A DNA stretch of 64,000 nucleotides from Saccharopolyspora hordei. Its GTDB lineage: Bacteria; Actinomycetota; Actinomycetes; Mycobacteriales; Pseudonocardiaceae. The stretch covers positions 2,145,001 to 2,209,000 of the forward strand of contig NZ_JACCFJ010000001.1 in assembly GCF_013410345.1 (NCBI RefSeq), read 5' to 3'. The translations under genes were made by a program, and so were the position numbers. Position 1 is the stretch's first letter; each line of letters opens with the position of its first letter. The notes below the pieces were generated by a model. It saw nothing but the letters and a program-made list of their open reading frames with translations. It searched no databases and was not told the origin of the DNA. Of the stretch, positions 46,924 through 56,664 are shown one piece after another.

Positions 46924-48501
46924 ATGGTCGGCGACGGTGACATCGGCTCCATCAGTCCTGGGCGCGAGGAGTTCCGCGCCCTCGCCGCGGACCGCCGGGT
47001 GATCCCGGTGGTGCGGCGGTTGCTCGCGGACGACGAGACCCCGCTCGGGGTGTACCGCAAGCTCGCCGGGGACCGCCCCGGGACGTTCCTGTTCGAGTCC
47101 GCGGAGAACGGGCGTTCCTGGTCGCGGTGGTCCTTCGTGGGGGCGCGCAGCGCCGCCGCGCTGACCGTCCGCGACGGGGCCGCGCACTGGATGGGCACCC
47201 CGCCCGTCGGCCTGCCGTCCAGCGGCGACCCGCTGGAGGCGCTGCGCGAGACCGTCCGGCTGCTGCACACCGACCCGCTGCCCGGGCTGCCGCCGCTGAC
47301 CGGCGGCATGGTCGGCTACCTCGGCTACGACGCCGTGCGGCGGCTGGAGCGGCTGCCCGAGCTCACCGAGGACGACCTGCAGATCCCCGAGCTGGTCATG
47401 CTGCTGGCCACCGACCTCGCCGCGCTGGACCACCACGAGGGCACCATCACCCTCATCGCCAACGCGGTGAACTGGGACGACAGCCCGGAGCGGGTGGACG
47501 CGGCCTACGACGACGCGGTGCGGCGGCTGGACGAGATGACCGAGCGGCTGTGCACCCCGTCGGAGCCGACGGTGGCCGCCTTCTCCCGGCCGAGCCCGCA
47601 GTTCGTGCGCCGTCGCCAGCCCGAGGAGCACCACGCGGCCGTGGAGAAGGCGAAGGAGGCCATCCGCGCCGGGGAGGCGTTCCAGGTCGTGGTCTCCCAG
47701 CGCTTCGAGATGGCCACCACGGCCGACGCGCTGGACGTCTACCGCGTCCTGCGCACCACCAACCCCAGCCCGTACATGTACCTGCTGCGGCTGGAGGCGC
47801 CGGACGGCGGCAGCCCGTTCGACATCGTCGGCTCGAGCCCGGAGTCACTGGTGACGGTGCGCGACGGGCAGGCCACCACCCACCCGATCGCCGGAACCCG
47901 GTGGCGCGGCGCGGACGAGGACGAGGACGCGCTGCTGGAGAAGGAGCTGCTCAACGACGACAAGGAGCGCGCCGAGCACCTCATGCTGGTCGACCTCGGC
48001 CGCAACGACCTGGGCCGGGTCTGCAAGCCGGGCTCGGTGCACGTCGTCGACTTCTTCCGCATCGAGCGCTACAGCCACGTCATGCACATCGTGTCGACGG
48101 TGACCGGGCAGCTCGCCGACGACAAGACGGCGTTCGACGCGGTCGCCGCCTGCTTCCCGGCGGGAACCCTGTCCGGGGCGCCGAAGCCGCGGGCGCTGGA
48201 GCTCATCGAGGAGCTGGAGCCGACGCGCCGCGCCCAGTACGGCGGCGTGGTGGGCTACCTGGACTTCGCCGGGGACGCCGACACCGCGATCGCGATCCGC
48301 ACCGCGCTGGTCCGCGACGGCACGGCCTACGTGCAGGCCGGCGGCGGCATCGTGGCCGACTCGGACCCCGTCGCGGAGGACCAGGAGTGCCTGAACAAGG
48401 CGCGCGCGGTGCTCAACGCCGTCGCCACGGCGGAGACGCTGGCCCGCCCGACCGGCGCGCACGTCACGGAGGAGCGGGTTGACCACCGGGCCGGGATCTG
48501 A
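46924..48501 (+). CDS. trpE: Anthranilate synthase component I
   Basis: Encodes 525 aa. Converts chorismate to anthranilate with glutamine-derived ammonia. The N-terminal domain has the tryptophan feedback motif (FLFESAENG in place of LLES). The chorismate-binding domain shows [43 protein letters not shown] and [14 protein letters not shown] 46924 follows CACAAT by 6 nt, a probable leaderless start. No Trp-rich leader peptide is visible upstream. No trpG or trpD follows, so the partner subunit is encoded elsewhere. Confidence 0.95.
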   Translation: MVGDGDIGSISPGREEFRALAADRRVIPVVRRLLADDETPLGVYRKLAGDRPGTFLFESAENGRSWSRWSFVGARSAAALTVRDGAAHWMGTPPVGLPSSGDPLEALRETVRLLHTDPLPGLPPLTGGMVGYLGYDAVRRLERLPELTEDDLQIPELVMLLATDLAALDHHEGTITLIANAVNWDDSPERVDAAYDDAVRRLDEMTERLCTPSEPTVAAFSRPSPQFVRRRQPEEHHAAVEKAKEAIRAGEAFQVVVSQRFEMATTADALDVYRVLRTTNPSPYMYLLRLEAPDGGSPFDIVGSSPESLVTVRDGQATTHPIAGTRWRGADEDEDALLEKELLNDDKERAEHLMLVDLGRNDLGRVCKPGSVHVVDFFRIERYSHVMHIVSTVTGQLADDKTAFDAVAACFPAGTLSGAPKPRALELIEELEPTRRAQYGGVVGYLDFAGDADTAIAIRTALVRDGTAYVQAGGGIVADSDPVAEDQECLNKARAVLNAVATAETLARPTGAHVTEERVDHRAGI

Positions 48502-49084
48502 GCCCCGTCGCTCCCGCGGGCTGCTGTGGCTGGTGGTGCTGCTGGCCCTGGCCGCGGCGGGGACGCTGTGGGGCGCCAGCGCGCTGGTGTGGGCCGAGCA
48601 GGTGTTCCGCGGCCCGTTCGGCAACGAGGTCCCGGTCGAGCTGAGGGGTGCGGACCTGCGCGCCGAGCTGGTGCCGATGGCCTTGGCGTCGCTGGCCGCC
48701 GTCGCGGCGGTGCTGGCCACCGGGAGCTGGTTGCGGCGCGCGGTGGGGGCGCTCGTGGTCGTCGCGGGCGCGGTGCTGGCCTGGCGGTCGGTGCAGCTGC
48801 TCACCGGCGCGGCACCGGTCTCGTCCGCACCGGGCGCCCCGCCCGGCAGCACGCCGGTCGGGGAGGTCACCGCGCAGCTGCCCGGGCCGCTGCTGGTGCT
48901 GCTCGCCGCGCTGCTGCTGGTGGTGGCGGGTGTGTTGGTGCTGGTGCGGGGCGGGCGGATGCCCGCGATGGGGGCGAAGTACTCAGCCCCCGGTACGGCG
49001 AAGCGGGCGTCCCACGATCCGGACCGGCAGATGTGGCAGGACCTCGATGCCGGACGGGATCCGACCGACGACCGACCGCGGTGA
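48479..49084 (+). CDS. Trp biosynthesis-associated membrane protein (TIGR02234-like)
   Basis: Encodes 201 aa with about four hydrophobic helices ([20 protein letters not shown], residues about 12-32; then about 55-75, 82-100 and 130-150) and a hydrophilic tail ending [18 protein letters not shown]. Position between trpE and trpC and the MWQDLDxGxDPT ending match the actinobacterial family of trp-operon membrane proteins with unknown role. TTG 48479 has GGAGGAG upstream and overlaps trpE by 23 nt. Confidence 0.85.
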   Translation: MTTGPGSEPRRSRGLLWLVVLLALAAAGTLWGASALVWAEQVFRGPFGNEVPVELRGADLRAELVPMALASLAAVAAVLATGSWLRRAVGALVVVAGAVLAWRSVQLLTGAAPVSSAPGAPPGSTPVGEVTAQLPGPLLVLLAALLLVVAGVLVLVRGGRMPAMGAKYSAPGTAKRASHDPDRQMWQDLDAGRDPTDDRPR

Positions 49085-49155
49085 TTCGTCCGGGTTTCCC
49101 GGCCGCGTCCGAAACCGCTGTTCGGGCCGGTGCTGGACGGGGGCACGGGCTGCCC

Positions 49156-49176
49156 GCAAGGGCCGAAGGTCCTTGC
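49156..49176 (+). terminator. Hairpin between the trp membrane gene and trpC
   Basis: GCAAGGGCC-GAA-GGTCCTTGC: a 9-bp stem with one G-U pair and a 3-nt loop, 72 nt after the membrane protein stop. No U-tract. It may end the trpE transcript before the downstream promoter at 49229. Confidence 0.4.
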
Positions 49177-49239
49177 TGCGCTGGGACGTTCCGGACACCC
49201 CTTGGTAGGCCGGGTCCCGGGTGAGGTTTAGCATCGGCC

Positions 49240-49365
49240 ATGCGACGGCACGGCGGGAAGGGGAGTGTCGTGATCGAGCGCAATGAGTTCCTCTGCGCAT
49301 CACAACCGTTGATCAGGGACTTGCGGGTGGCTGTTCGGGGCAGGGCCGGCGAGGTGTTCGCGTGA
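49240..49365 (+). CDS. Small ORF translationally coupled to trpC
   Basis: A 41-codon frame. TAGCAT (49229-49234) lies 5 nt before ATG 49240, as in other leaderless genes here. The product is basic, begins [20 protein letters not shown], has no tryptophan and no membrane helix. Its TGA overlaps the trpC GTG (GTGA), so its translation could deliver ribosomes to trpC. An internal GTG (49270) after AGGGGAG is an alternative start. The third codon position is less GC-rich than in neighbours. Function unknown; it may be a real small protein or only a leader. Confidence 0.5.
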   Translation: MRRHGGKGSVVIERNEFLCASQPLIRDLRVAVRGRAGEVFA

Positions 49366-50174
49366 CCGTTTTGGAATCCATCATCGAGGGCGTTCGCGAA
49401 GATCTGGCGGTCCGCGAGTCCGCGATCCCGTTCGACGAGATCAAGCAGCTGTCCGCGGCGGCGGCTCCGCCGCACGACGTGCTCGCCGCGCTGCGTGCGC
49501 CGGGCGTGGGCGTCATCGCGGAGGTCAAGCGGCGCAGCCCGTCCAAGGGCGAGCTGGCCGAGATCGGCGAACCGGCCGACCTGGCCGCCGACTACGCCGC
49601 CGCTGGGGCGCGCGTGATCAGCGTCCTCACCGAGGGCCGTCGCTTCGGCGGCTCGCTGGCCGACTTCGACGCGGTGCGCGCTCGGGTCACCGACACCCCG
49701 TTGCTGCGCAAGGACTTCATCATCAGCCCGTACCAGGTGCACGAGGCCCGTGCGCACGGTGCCGACATGGTGCTGCTCATCGTCGCCGCGCTCGAGCAGA
49801 ACGCGCTGGAGGCGCTGCTCGACCGGGTGGAATCGCTGGGCATGACCGCGCTGGTGGAGGTGCACACCGCCGAGGAAGCGGACCGCGCGCTGGAAGCAGG
49901 GGCGAAGGTGATTGGCATCAACGCCCGCAACCTGCATACGCTCGAGGTGGACCGCGACGTGTTCGGGCGGATCGCACCGGGGTTGCCCCAGGACATCCTC
50001 AAGATCGCCGAGTCCGGCGTGCGCGGCCCGAGCGACCTGATGGCCTACGCGGGGTCGGGTGCTGACGCGGTGCTGGTCGGCGAAGGCCTCGTGACCAGCG
50101 ACAATCCCAAGACGGCCGTCACCCAGCTGGTGACCGCCGGATCGCACCCCGCGTGTCCGCGGCCGAGCCGGTGA
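49362..50174 (+). CDS. trpC: Indole-3-glycerol phosphate synthase
   Basis: Encodes 270 aa, monofunctional (no fused TrpF). Closes the indole ring from CdRP. Motifs: [13 protein letters not shown] (catalytic Lys), [38 protein letters not shown] and [14 protein letters not shown] 49362 has GAGG about 7 nt upstream and overlaps the small ORF's stop. The 35-nt gap before trpB and strong ribosome site there indicate one operon trpC-trpB-trpA. Confidence 0.95.
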   Translation: MTVLESIIEGVREDLAVRESAIPFDEIKQLSAAAAPPHDVLAALRAPGVGVIAEVKRRSPSKGELAEIGEPADLAADYAAAGARVISVLTEGRRFGGSLADFDAVRARVTDTPLLRKDFIISPYQVHEARAHGADMVLLIVAALEQNALEALLDRVESLGMTALVEVHTAEEADRALEAGAKVIGINARNLHTLEVDRDVFGRIAPGLPQDILKIAESGVRGPSDLMAYAGSGADAVLVGEGLVTSDNPKTAVTQLVTAGSHPACPRPSR

Positions 50175-50209
50175 TCGCACGGGGCGGCGAGGCACAGGAG
50201 GTGGAGGCG

Positions 50210-51472
50210 ATGACCGTGGGGGCAGACACCGCGCGCGCACACCGCGCGGGCAAGGCGGTGCCGGACGGGCACGACCCGGACGAGCGCGGCCACTTCGGCG
50301 AGTACGGCGGCCGGTTCATGCCGGAGGCGCTGATCGCCGCCCAGGACGAGCTCGCCGCCGAGTACGCCAAGGCGCAGCGCGATCCCCAGTACCTCGCTGA
50401 GCTCGACGACCTGCTGCGCAACTACGCGGGGCGCCCGTCGCTGCTGACCGAGGCCAAGCGGTTCTCCGAGCACGCGGGCGGCGCGCGGATCCTGCTCAAG
50501 CGGGAGGACCTGAACCACACCGGTTCACACAAGATCAACAACGTGCTGGGCCAGGCGCTGCTGGTCAAGCGCATGGGCAAGCGCCGGGTCATCGCCGAGA
50601 CCGGCGCCGGGCAGCACGGCGTGGCCACGGCCACCGCCTGCGCGCTGCTCGGCCTGGAGTGCGTCATCTACATGGGCAAGGTCGACACCGAGCGGCAGGC
50701 CCTCAACGTGGCGCGGATGCGGCTGCTGGGCGCCGAGGTGATCCCGGTCAGCACCGGCTCGGCGACCCTGAAGGACGCCATCAACGAGGCCCTGCGCGAC
50801 TGGGTCGCCAACGTCGACCACACCCACTACCTGCTGGGCACCGCCGCGGGCGCGCACCCCTTCCCGATGATGGTCCGCAACTTCCACCGGGTCATCGGCG
50901 ACGAGGCCCGCGAGCAGGTGCTGGAGCTGACCGGCCGGCTGCCCGACGCGGTCGCGGCCTGCGTCGGCGGCGGCTCCAACGCGATCGGCATCTTCCACGG
51001 CTTCATCGACGACCCCGGCGTGCGGCTGGTCGGCTTCGAACCGGCCGGGCACGGCCTCGACTCCGGCGAGCACGGCGCCACCCTCAGCCAGGGCACCCCG
51101 GGCACGCTGCACGGCGCCCGCTCGTACCTGCTGCAGGACGACGACGGGCAGGTCACCGAGGCGTACTCGATCTCGGCCGGGCTGGACTACCCCGGTGTCG
51201 GGCCGGAGCACGCGTACCTCAAGGACACCGGCCGCGCCGAGTACCGGTCGGTGACCGACGACGAGGCGATGCAGGCGTTCCAGCTGCTGTCGCGCACCGA
51301 GGGCATCATCCCCGCCATCGAGTCCGCGCACGCGCTGGCCGGGGCGCTGGACCTGGGCAAGGAGCTCGGCCCGGACGCGGTCATCGTGGTCAGCCTCTCC
51401 GGACGCGGGGACAAGGACATGGACACCGCGGCCACGTACTTCGGGCTCGTCGACGAGGAGGGTGCGCGGTGA
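50210..51472 (+). CDS. trpB: Tryptophan synthase beta chain
   Basis: Encodes 420 aa. The PLP Lys is Lys108 in HTGSHKINN; phosphate binding is [21 protein letters not shown] near the N-terminus and [12 protein letters not shown] at the end are typical of TrpB1. It joins indole with serine. ATG 50210 (GGAGG upstream) is preferred; the frame is open from GTG 50153, overlapping trpC. GTGA overlap with trpA. Confidence 0.96.
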   Translation: MTVGADTARAHRAGKAVPDGHDPDERGHFGEYGGRFMPEALIAAQDELAAEYAKAQRDPQYLAELDDLLRNYAGRPSLLTEAKRFSEHAGGARILLKREDLNHTGSHKINNVLGQALLVKRMGKRRVIAETGAGQHGVATATACALLGLECVIYMGKVDTERQALNVARMRLLGAEVIPVSTGSATLKDAINEALRDWVANVDHTHYLLGTAAGAHPFPMMVRNFHRVIGDEAREQVLELTGRLPDAVAACVGGGSNAIGIFHGFIDDPGVRLVGFEPAGHGLDSGEHGATLSQGTPGTLHGARSYLLQDDDGQVTEAYSISAGLDYPGVGPEHAYLKDTGRAEYRSVTDDEAMQAFQLLSRTEGIIPAIESAHALAGALDLGKELGPDAVIVVSLSGRGDKDMDTAATYFGLVDEEGAR

Positions 51473-52263
51473 AGCTCCGCGAGGTGTTCCAGGAGTGCCG
51501 GGAGGAGCAGCGCGCCGCGCTGATCGGGTACCTGCCCGCGGGCTTCCCCACGGTGGACGGGTCCAAGGAGCTGTTCCAGGCGATGCTGACCGGCACCGAC
51601 GGTGCCACCGGCTGCGACGTCGTCGAGGTCGGCATCCCGTTCTCCGACCCGGTGATGGACGGGCCGACCATCCAGGCGGCCAGTGACAAGGCGCTGCGCG
51701 CGGGCTTCCGGTTGCGCGACGTCTTCGACGTGGTGTCCTCGATCGCCGAGGCCGGTGGGAACGCCGTGGTGATGACCTACTGGAACCCGGTGCACCGCTA
51801 CGGTCCGAACGCCTTCGCCCGCGACCTCAAGGCGGCCGGCGGGCTCGGCGTCATCACCCCGGACCTGATCCCGGACGAGGGCGAGGACTGGATCGCCGCG
51901 ACCGACGAGCACGGCGTGGACCGGATCTTCCTGGTCGCCCCGTCCTCCACGGAGGAGCGGCTGGCGCTGACCGCGAAGGCCACCACCGGGTTCGTCTACG
52001 CGACGTCGGTGATGGGCGTGACCGGTGCTCGCGAGAGCGTCGGCTCGGCGGCGGCGGGCCTGGTCCAGCGCACCCGGGCGCACACCGACCTGCCGATCGG
52101 GGTGGGTCTCGGCGTGCGCAACGGTGCGCACGCGGCCGAGGTGGCGTCCTTCGCGGACGGCGTCATCGTCGGCTCGGCCTTCGTGACCCGCGCGGAGCAG
52201 GAGGGCGCCGACGGCGTCCGCGAGCTCACCGCAGAACTCGCCCGAGGCGTCCGCAGCCGCTGA
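51469..52263 (+). CDS. trpA: Tryptophan synthase alpha chain
   Basis: Encodes 264 aa. Releases indole from IGP for TrpB. The motif [20 protein letters not shown] includes the catalytic acidic residues, preceded by [18 protein letters not shown] and GVGLGVRN complete the phosphate site. GTG 51469 overlaps the trpB stop. Last trp gene; lgt starts 170 nt downstream from its own promoter. Confidence 0.96.
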   Translation: MKLREVFQECREEQRAALIGYLPAGFPTVDGSKELFQAMLTGTDGATGCDVVEVGIPFSDPVMDGPTIQAASDKALRAGFRLRDVFDVVSSIAEAGGNAVVMTYWNPVHRYGPNAFARDLKAAGGLGVITPDLIPDEGEDWIAATDEHGVDRIFLVAPSSTEERLALTAKATTGFVYATSVMGVTGARESVGSAAAGLVQRTRAHTDLPIGVGLGVRNGAHAAEVASFADGVIVGSAFVTRAEQEGADGVRELTAELARGVRSR

Positions 52264-52433
52264 GGCCCGACGTCCGCTCCGGCTCGCGCCGCTCCCGGAC
52301 ACCAGCCGGGTGAGTCTGAACGGGTGACCGGGGTGGGCTGTTCGCGTGAGCGGGGTGTGCGGGACAGCGCTTCGGTCGGGAACCCAGCGGGGGTCGCGTA
52401 CCGCGGGCTGTGGCGCCCGATACCGTTAGCGGT

Positions 52434-53447
52434 GTGAGTGCCCCGGTTGCCGCCACGGTGAGTCCGTTCCTGGCCAACATCCCGAGCCCACCGCAAGGGG
52501 TGTGGCACATCGGGCCGGTCCCGCTGCGCGCCTACGCGCTGTGCATCATCGCGGGCATCGTCGCCGCGGTCTGGATCGGCAGCCGCCGCTGGGTGGCGCG
52601 CGGGGGCACCGAGGGCACGGTCCTCGACGTCGCGGTGTTCGCGGTGCCGTTCGGCCTGGTCGGCGGTCGGCTCTACCACGTGGCCACGGACTGGTACAAG
52701 TACTTCGGCCCGGACCGCAACCCGCTGGACGCGCTCAAGGTCTGGGAGGGCGGCCTCGGCATCTGGGGCGCCGTCGCGCTCGGCGCGGTCGGCGCCTGGA
52801 TCGGTTGCCGCCGCTACGGCGTCCCGCTGGCCGCGTTCGCCGACGCCGTCGCGCCCGGCATCGTGCTGGCCCAGGCCATCGGCCGCCTGGGCAACTGGTT
52901 CAACCAGGAGCTCTACGGGGCGCCGACGGACGTGCCGTGGGGCCTGGAGATCTACCGGCGCGTCGACCCGGAGACCGGCCTCAACGACCCGATCGGCGGG
53001 GTGGCGCTGGACCAGGCCCCGATCACCGTCGTGCACCCGACGTTCCTCTACGAACTGCTGTGGAACCTGCTGGTGTTCGCGGTGGTCCTCTGGGCGGACC
53101 GCAGGTTCCGGATGGGCCGCGGCCGGGTGTTCGCGCTCTACGTCGCCGGCTACACCCTCGGCCGGTTGTGGGTCGAGCTGATGCGCACCGACGAGGCCAC
53201 CCTGGTCTTCGGCGTCCGCATCAACGTCTTCACCTCGCTCATCGTCTTCGCCGGCGCGGTGCTGTACCTGGTGCTGGTGCGCGGCACCCGCGAGGACCCC
53301 GAGCTGCTCAGGGGCACGTCGGGAACCAGCGAGGGCTCCGCGGACCCGGCGTCCCTCGAGGGGGAGGGGAGCGCGCAGCCGCGCAGCGACTCCGAGGAGC
53401 GCGGCTCCGAGGAGTCCGACGAGCGCAGCCCCGAGAAGCAGGAATGA
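52434..53447 (+). CDS. lgt: Phosphatidylglycerol-prolipoprotein diacylglyceryl transferase
   Basis: Encodes 337 aa with about seven membrane helices. The Lgt signature is [13 protein letters not shown] (essential Arg/Asn); [22 protein letters not shown] and [12 protein letters not shown] are further conserved regions. It adds diacylglycerol to the lipobox Cys of prolipoproteins such as the two binding proteins in this window. The C-terminal ~50 residues are an acidic, Ser/Glu-rich tail as in other actinobacteria. GTG 52434 follows TACCGT by 7 nt, a leaderless start. Its stop is 2 nt from the convergent IclR gene. Confidence 0.95.
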   Translation: MSAPVAATVSPFLANIPSPPQGVWHIGPVPLRAYALCIIAGIVAAVWIGSRRWVARGGTEGTVLDVAVFAVPFGLVGGRLYHVATDWYKYFGPDRNPLDALKVWEGGLGIWGAVALGAVGAWIGCRRYGVPLAAFADAVAPGIVLAQAIGRLGNWFNQELYGAPTDVPWGLEIYRRVDPETGLNDPIGGVALDQAPITVVHPTFLYELLWNLLVFAVVLWADRRFRMGRGRVFALYVAGYTLGRLWVELMRTDEATLVFGVRINVFTSLIVFAGAVLYLVLVRGTREDPELLRGTSGTSEGSADPASLEGEGSAQPRSDSEERGSEESDERSPEKQE

Positions 53448-53449
53448 CG

Positions 53450-54208
53450 CTACGGCGCGCCGAGGGCGTGGGAGAGCCGCGCCGCGGCGTCGACGACCGC
53501 GGCCGTGGCGTGCTCGAGGTGGTCCGGCGGTAGCCGGACCACCGGGGCCGAGACGTTGAGCGCGGCGACCGTCGTGCCGCGGAAGTCGCGGACCGGCGCC
53601 GCGACGGCGACCAGGCCCGGTTCCAACTCCTCGACGGCGACGCTGCACCCCGCCCGCTCCTCGGCGCGCAGCCGCTCGCGCACCGCCTCCGGGCTCCGCG
53701 GAGCCCGCTCGGTGCCGGGCAGCCTCCCCGGCTGAGCCGCCAGCAGGGCCTCGACCTCGTCCTCCGGGCGGCCGATCAGCAGCGCGCGGCCGCTGGACGT
53801 GCAGGTGAGCGGGGAGAGCCGGCCGATCCACTCGTGCGGCTGGAGGGTGTGGCCCGGGCGTTCGGCCAGCACCGTCACGGCCGCGCCCCCGTTGAGCACG
53901 GTCAGGTACGCCGCTTCGCCGGTCGCGCGCATCAGGCCGCGCACCACGGGCGCCGCCTGCCGCAGCAGGCGGCTGTCGCTGGCCGCCCCGGCGAGGGCGA
54001 ACAGCTGCCAGCCCAGCCGGTACTCCAGCGTGTCCGGGTCACGTTCCACGAAGCCGTTCTCAGCGAGCACCTTCAGCGTGCGCGAGACCTGCGTCTTCTC
54101 CTTGCCGAGCGCCTCGGCGACGGACTGCACGCGCAGCGGTCCGGACCCGAGCGCGCGCAGCACGTCCAGGGCTCGCTGGACGCTGCTCAACCCATCAGTG
54201 GCCACCAC
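53450..54208 (-). CDS. IclR family transcriptional regulator
   Basis: Encodes 252 aa. The N-terminal winged helix (SSVQRALDVLRALGSGPLRV, VAEALGKEKTQVSRTLKVLAENGFVERD) is followed by the IclR effector-binding domain (about 80-245, with LTCTSSGRALLIG and SVAVEELEPGLVAVAAPV). GTG 54208 or the next codon GTG 54205 is the start; GAGAAT lies 6 nt before the latter. It is divergent from the asnB-like gene with a 76-bp gap, so it may control that gene; its effector is unknown. Confidence 0.9.
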   Translation of the reverse strand: MVATDGLSSVQRALDVLRALGSGPLRVQSVAEALGKEKTQVSRTLKVLAENGFVERDPDTLEYRLGWQLFALAGAASDSRLLRQAAPVVRGLMRATGEAAYLTVLNGGAAVTVLAERPGHTLQPHEWIGRLSPLTCTSSGRALLIGRPEDEVEALLAAQPGRLPGTERAPRSPEAVRERLRAEERAGCSVAVEELEPGLVAVAAPVRDFRGTTVAALNVSAPVVRLPPDHLEHATAAVVDAAARLSHALGAP

Positions 54209-54284
54209 CTCATTCTCGCGGATCGCGTGCGCATGGAGCAACGGGCGTTGCTGCATGGCGCACCGGTTCGTACGGTCGAGCTCC

Positions 54285-55778
54285 ATGTGTGGAATCGCCG
54301 CTGTGCACGACCCGACGTCCGTCCCGACCGGAGAACCGATGCTCGCCGCCCTCGCGCACCGCGGGCCCGACGGCAGCGACCACCGGCGAGTCGGGCGGCA
54401 CGCGTGGCTCGGGCACACCCGGCTGTCGATCGTGGACCTCGACGGCGGGAGCCAGCCGATGGCGGGCCCGGACGGCTGGACCCTGGTCTGCAACGGGGAG
54501 GTCTACAACCACGCGGAGCTGCGCGAGGACCTCGGCGAGCAGCACTTCCGCACCGGCTCGGACAGCGAGGCGGCCCTGGTGCTGCTGGCCCGGTGCGGCC
54601 CGGCCGCGCTGCACCGGGTGCAGGGCATGTGGGCGCTGTGCGCCGCCGCGCCGGACGGCCGGTTCGTCGCCGCCCGGGACCGGCTCGGCATCAAGCCGCT
54701 GTACTGGGCCGAGGTCGGTGGGACCCGGTGGTTCGCCTCCGAGCTGCGCGCGTTCCCGGCCGCGGTGCAGGACGCCGTCGAGACCTTCCCGCCCGGCTGC
54801 TCGTGGACCCCGGAGACCGGCCTGGTCCGGTTCGCCGACCCGGTGCCGGACCCCGACGGGGCGCCGGACTGGGCCGCGCTGCCCACCGAGGTCGCCGAGA
54901 AGGCGACCCGCGAGGTGCTGGTCGACTCGGTCCGGCGGCACCTGATGGCCGACGTCGAGGTCGGGGTCTTCCTCTCCGGCGGGCTGGATTCCAGCATCGT
55001 GGCCGCGATCGCCGCGGCCGAGTGCGCCGAGGCCGGGCAGCGGCTGAAGACCTTCGCGGTCGGCACCGCCGGCTCACCGGACCTGCGGGCCGCCCGCGCC
55101 GCGGCGGAGCACCTCGGGACCGAGCACCACGAGGCGGTCTTCGACGCCGAGCGCGCGGTGGCCGTGCTGGACGACGTGGTGCGGTCCGTGGAGTCGTTCG
55201 ACGCGAGCCTGGTCCGCAGCGCGGTGCCCAACTGGTTCCTGGCCGAGCTGGCCTCCCGGCACGTCAAGGCGGTGCTCACCGGGGAGGGCGCGGACGAGCT
55301 GTTCGCCGGGTACGGCTACTACCACCGCGCGCACGCCGACGACCTGCCGGCGGAGCTGGTGCGCACCATCGGCGCGCTGCACGGGCTCAACCTGCAGCGC
55401 TGCGACCGGGTCACCATGGCGCACGGCCTGGAGGCCCGCGTGCCGTTCCTGGACACCGACGTCATCGCGCACGCGATGTCGTTGCCGGCGGAGCTGAAGG
55501 CGCTCGAGGACGGTGTGGAGAAGGCGCACCTGCGCCGCGCGTTCAGCGGCTGGCTGCCCGACGAGCTGCTGTGGCGGCGCAAGGCCCAGTTCGGCACCGG
55601 CAGCGGCGCGCAGGACCTGCTGACGCCGTACTGGGAGTCCCGCGTGACCGACGCGGAGCTGGCCGCCAGTGCCGCCCCGGTGCGCACCAAGGAGGAGCTG
55701 GCCTACTACCGCACCTTCCGCCGCGCCCTCCCCGACGTCCGGGTGGACGCCGTCCTCACCCGCTTCGCCACGGCGTAG
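54285..55778 (+). CDS. asnB: Asparagine synthase (glutamine-hydrolysing)-like protein
   Basis: Encodes 497 aa. The N-terminal class II amidotransferase has nucleophile Cys2 (MCGIAAV), HRGPDG and LSIVDL, with CNGEVYN; the C-terminal synthetase domain has the PP-loop VFLSGGLDSS, LTGEGADELFAGY and HGLEARVPFLD. It uses glutamine and ATP to amidate aspartate or a related acid. It is shorter than the ~600-aa AsnB forms, so a special substrate is possible. ATG 54285 follows TACGGT by 8 nt (probable leaderless start). The neighbouring IclR gene may regulate it. Confidence 0.9.
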   Translation: MCGIAAVHDPTSVPTGEPMLAALAHRGPDGSDHRRVGRHAWLGHTRLSIVDLDGGSQPMAGPDGWTLVCNGEVYNHAELREDLGEQHFRTGSDSEAALVLLARCGPAALHRVQGMWALCAAAPDGRFVAARDRLGIKPLYWAEVGGTRWFASELRAFPAAVQDAVETFPPGCSWTPETGLVRFADPVPDPDGAPDWAALPTEVAEKATREVLVDSVRRHLMADVEVGVFLSGGLDSSIVAAIAAAECAEAGQRLKTFAVGTAGSPDLRAARAAAEHLGTEHHEAVFDAERAVAVLDDVVRSVESFDASLVRSAVPNWFLAELASRHVKAVLTGEGADELFAGYGYYHRAHADDLPAELVRTIGALHGLNLQRCDRVTMAHGLEARVPFLDTDVIAHAMSLPAELKALEDGVEKAHLRRAFSGWLPDELLWRRKAQFGTGSGAQDLLTPYWESRVTDAELAASAAPVRTKEELAYYRTFRRALPDVRVDAVLTRFATA

Positions 55779-55841
55779 TGCCCCCACCTCGGGACCTCCG
55801 CCGCCGGGCACGCTGGGCGAGCTCCGTCGTGCGGCGTGGGG

Positions 55842-56615
55842 TCACTCCCGGACGGGGGCGATGACGGGGGCGCCGTCGGGGGTGTGCAGGACGGTGACGC
55901 GGGCGGTGTAGCGCTCCTCGAGGACCGCCGGGGTGAGGACTTCGGCGGGGCTGCCTTCGGCGGCGGCGCGGCCGGAGTCCAGCAGGAGCAGGCGTTCCGC
56001 GTACTGGGCCGCCAGCGTCAGGTCGTGCAGCGTCATGACCACCGTCGTGCCCAGCTCCCGACGCAGCTCGTCGACCAGGTCCAGCAGCGCCTGCGCGTGC
56101 CCGACGTCCAGGCCGGTGGTCGGCTCGTCGAGCAGCAGCACCCCGGCCCGCTGGGCCAGGGCGCGGGCCAGCACGGCGCGCTGCCGCTCGCCGCCGGAGA
56201 GCGTGGCCAGCGCGCGGTCGGCCAGCCGCGCCAGGTCGAGGCGGTCCAGCACGGTGCGCACCACCTCCCGGTCGGCCGGGCCCTCGCGGCCCAGCAGCCC
56301 GAGGTGCGGGGTGCGCCCGAGGAGCACGTAGTCGGTCACGCTCAGCCCGATGGGCAGCTGCGGGATCTGCGGCGCGTAGCCGATCGCGCGGGCCCGCTCG
56401 CGGCGGCGCAGCTCGGCCAGCGGGCGGCCGTCGACCAGCACCCCGCCCTCGTGGCGCACCAGCCCCGCGATGGCCTTGAGCAACGTCGACTTGCCCGAGC
56501 CGTTGGGGCCGATCACGCCCAGCCAGCCACCGGTGTCCACAGTGGTCGAGATGCCGGAGAGCACCGTGGCGCTCCGGTACCCGGCGGACAGCTCGCGCAC
56601 CTCCAACCGGCTCAT
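55842..56615 (-). CDS. btuD: ABC transporter ATP-binding protein, cobalamin uptake (BtuD-like)
   Basis: Encodes 257 aa. Walker A GPNGSGKS, Q-loop YAPQIPQL, signature LSGGERQRAVLARAL, Walker B VLLLDEPTTGLD and His in MTLHDLTL place it in the FecE/BtuD/HmuV class. Iron-siderophore and B12 ATPases look alike; the cobalamin riboswitch ahead of the operon favours B12. ATG 56615 has GGGAG upstream; ATG 56648 is in frame but less likely. Last gene of btuF-btuC-btuD. Confidence 0.88.
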   Translation of the reverse strand: MSRLEVRELSAGYRSATVLSGISTTVDTGGWLGVIGPNGSGKSTLLKAIAGLVRHEGGVLVDGRPLAELRRRERARAIGYAPQIPQLPIGLSVTDYVLLGRTPHLGLLGREGPADREVVRTVLDRLDLARLADRALATLSGGERQRAVLARALAQRAGVLLLDEPTTGLDVGHAQALLDLVDELRRELGTTVVMTLHDLTLAAQYAERLLLLDSGRAAAEGSPAEVLTPAVLEERYTARVTVLHTPDGAPVIAPVRE

Positions 56616-56664
56616 GCCGCTCCCGCCTCTCCACGGTCCACAGTGCACTGCGGCGCGGGTGTGC

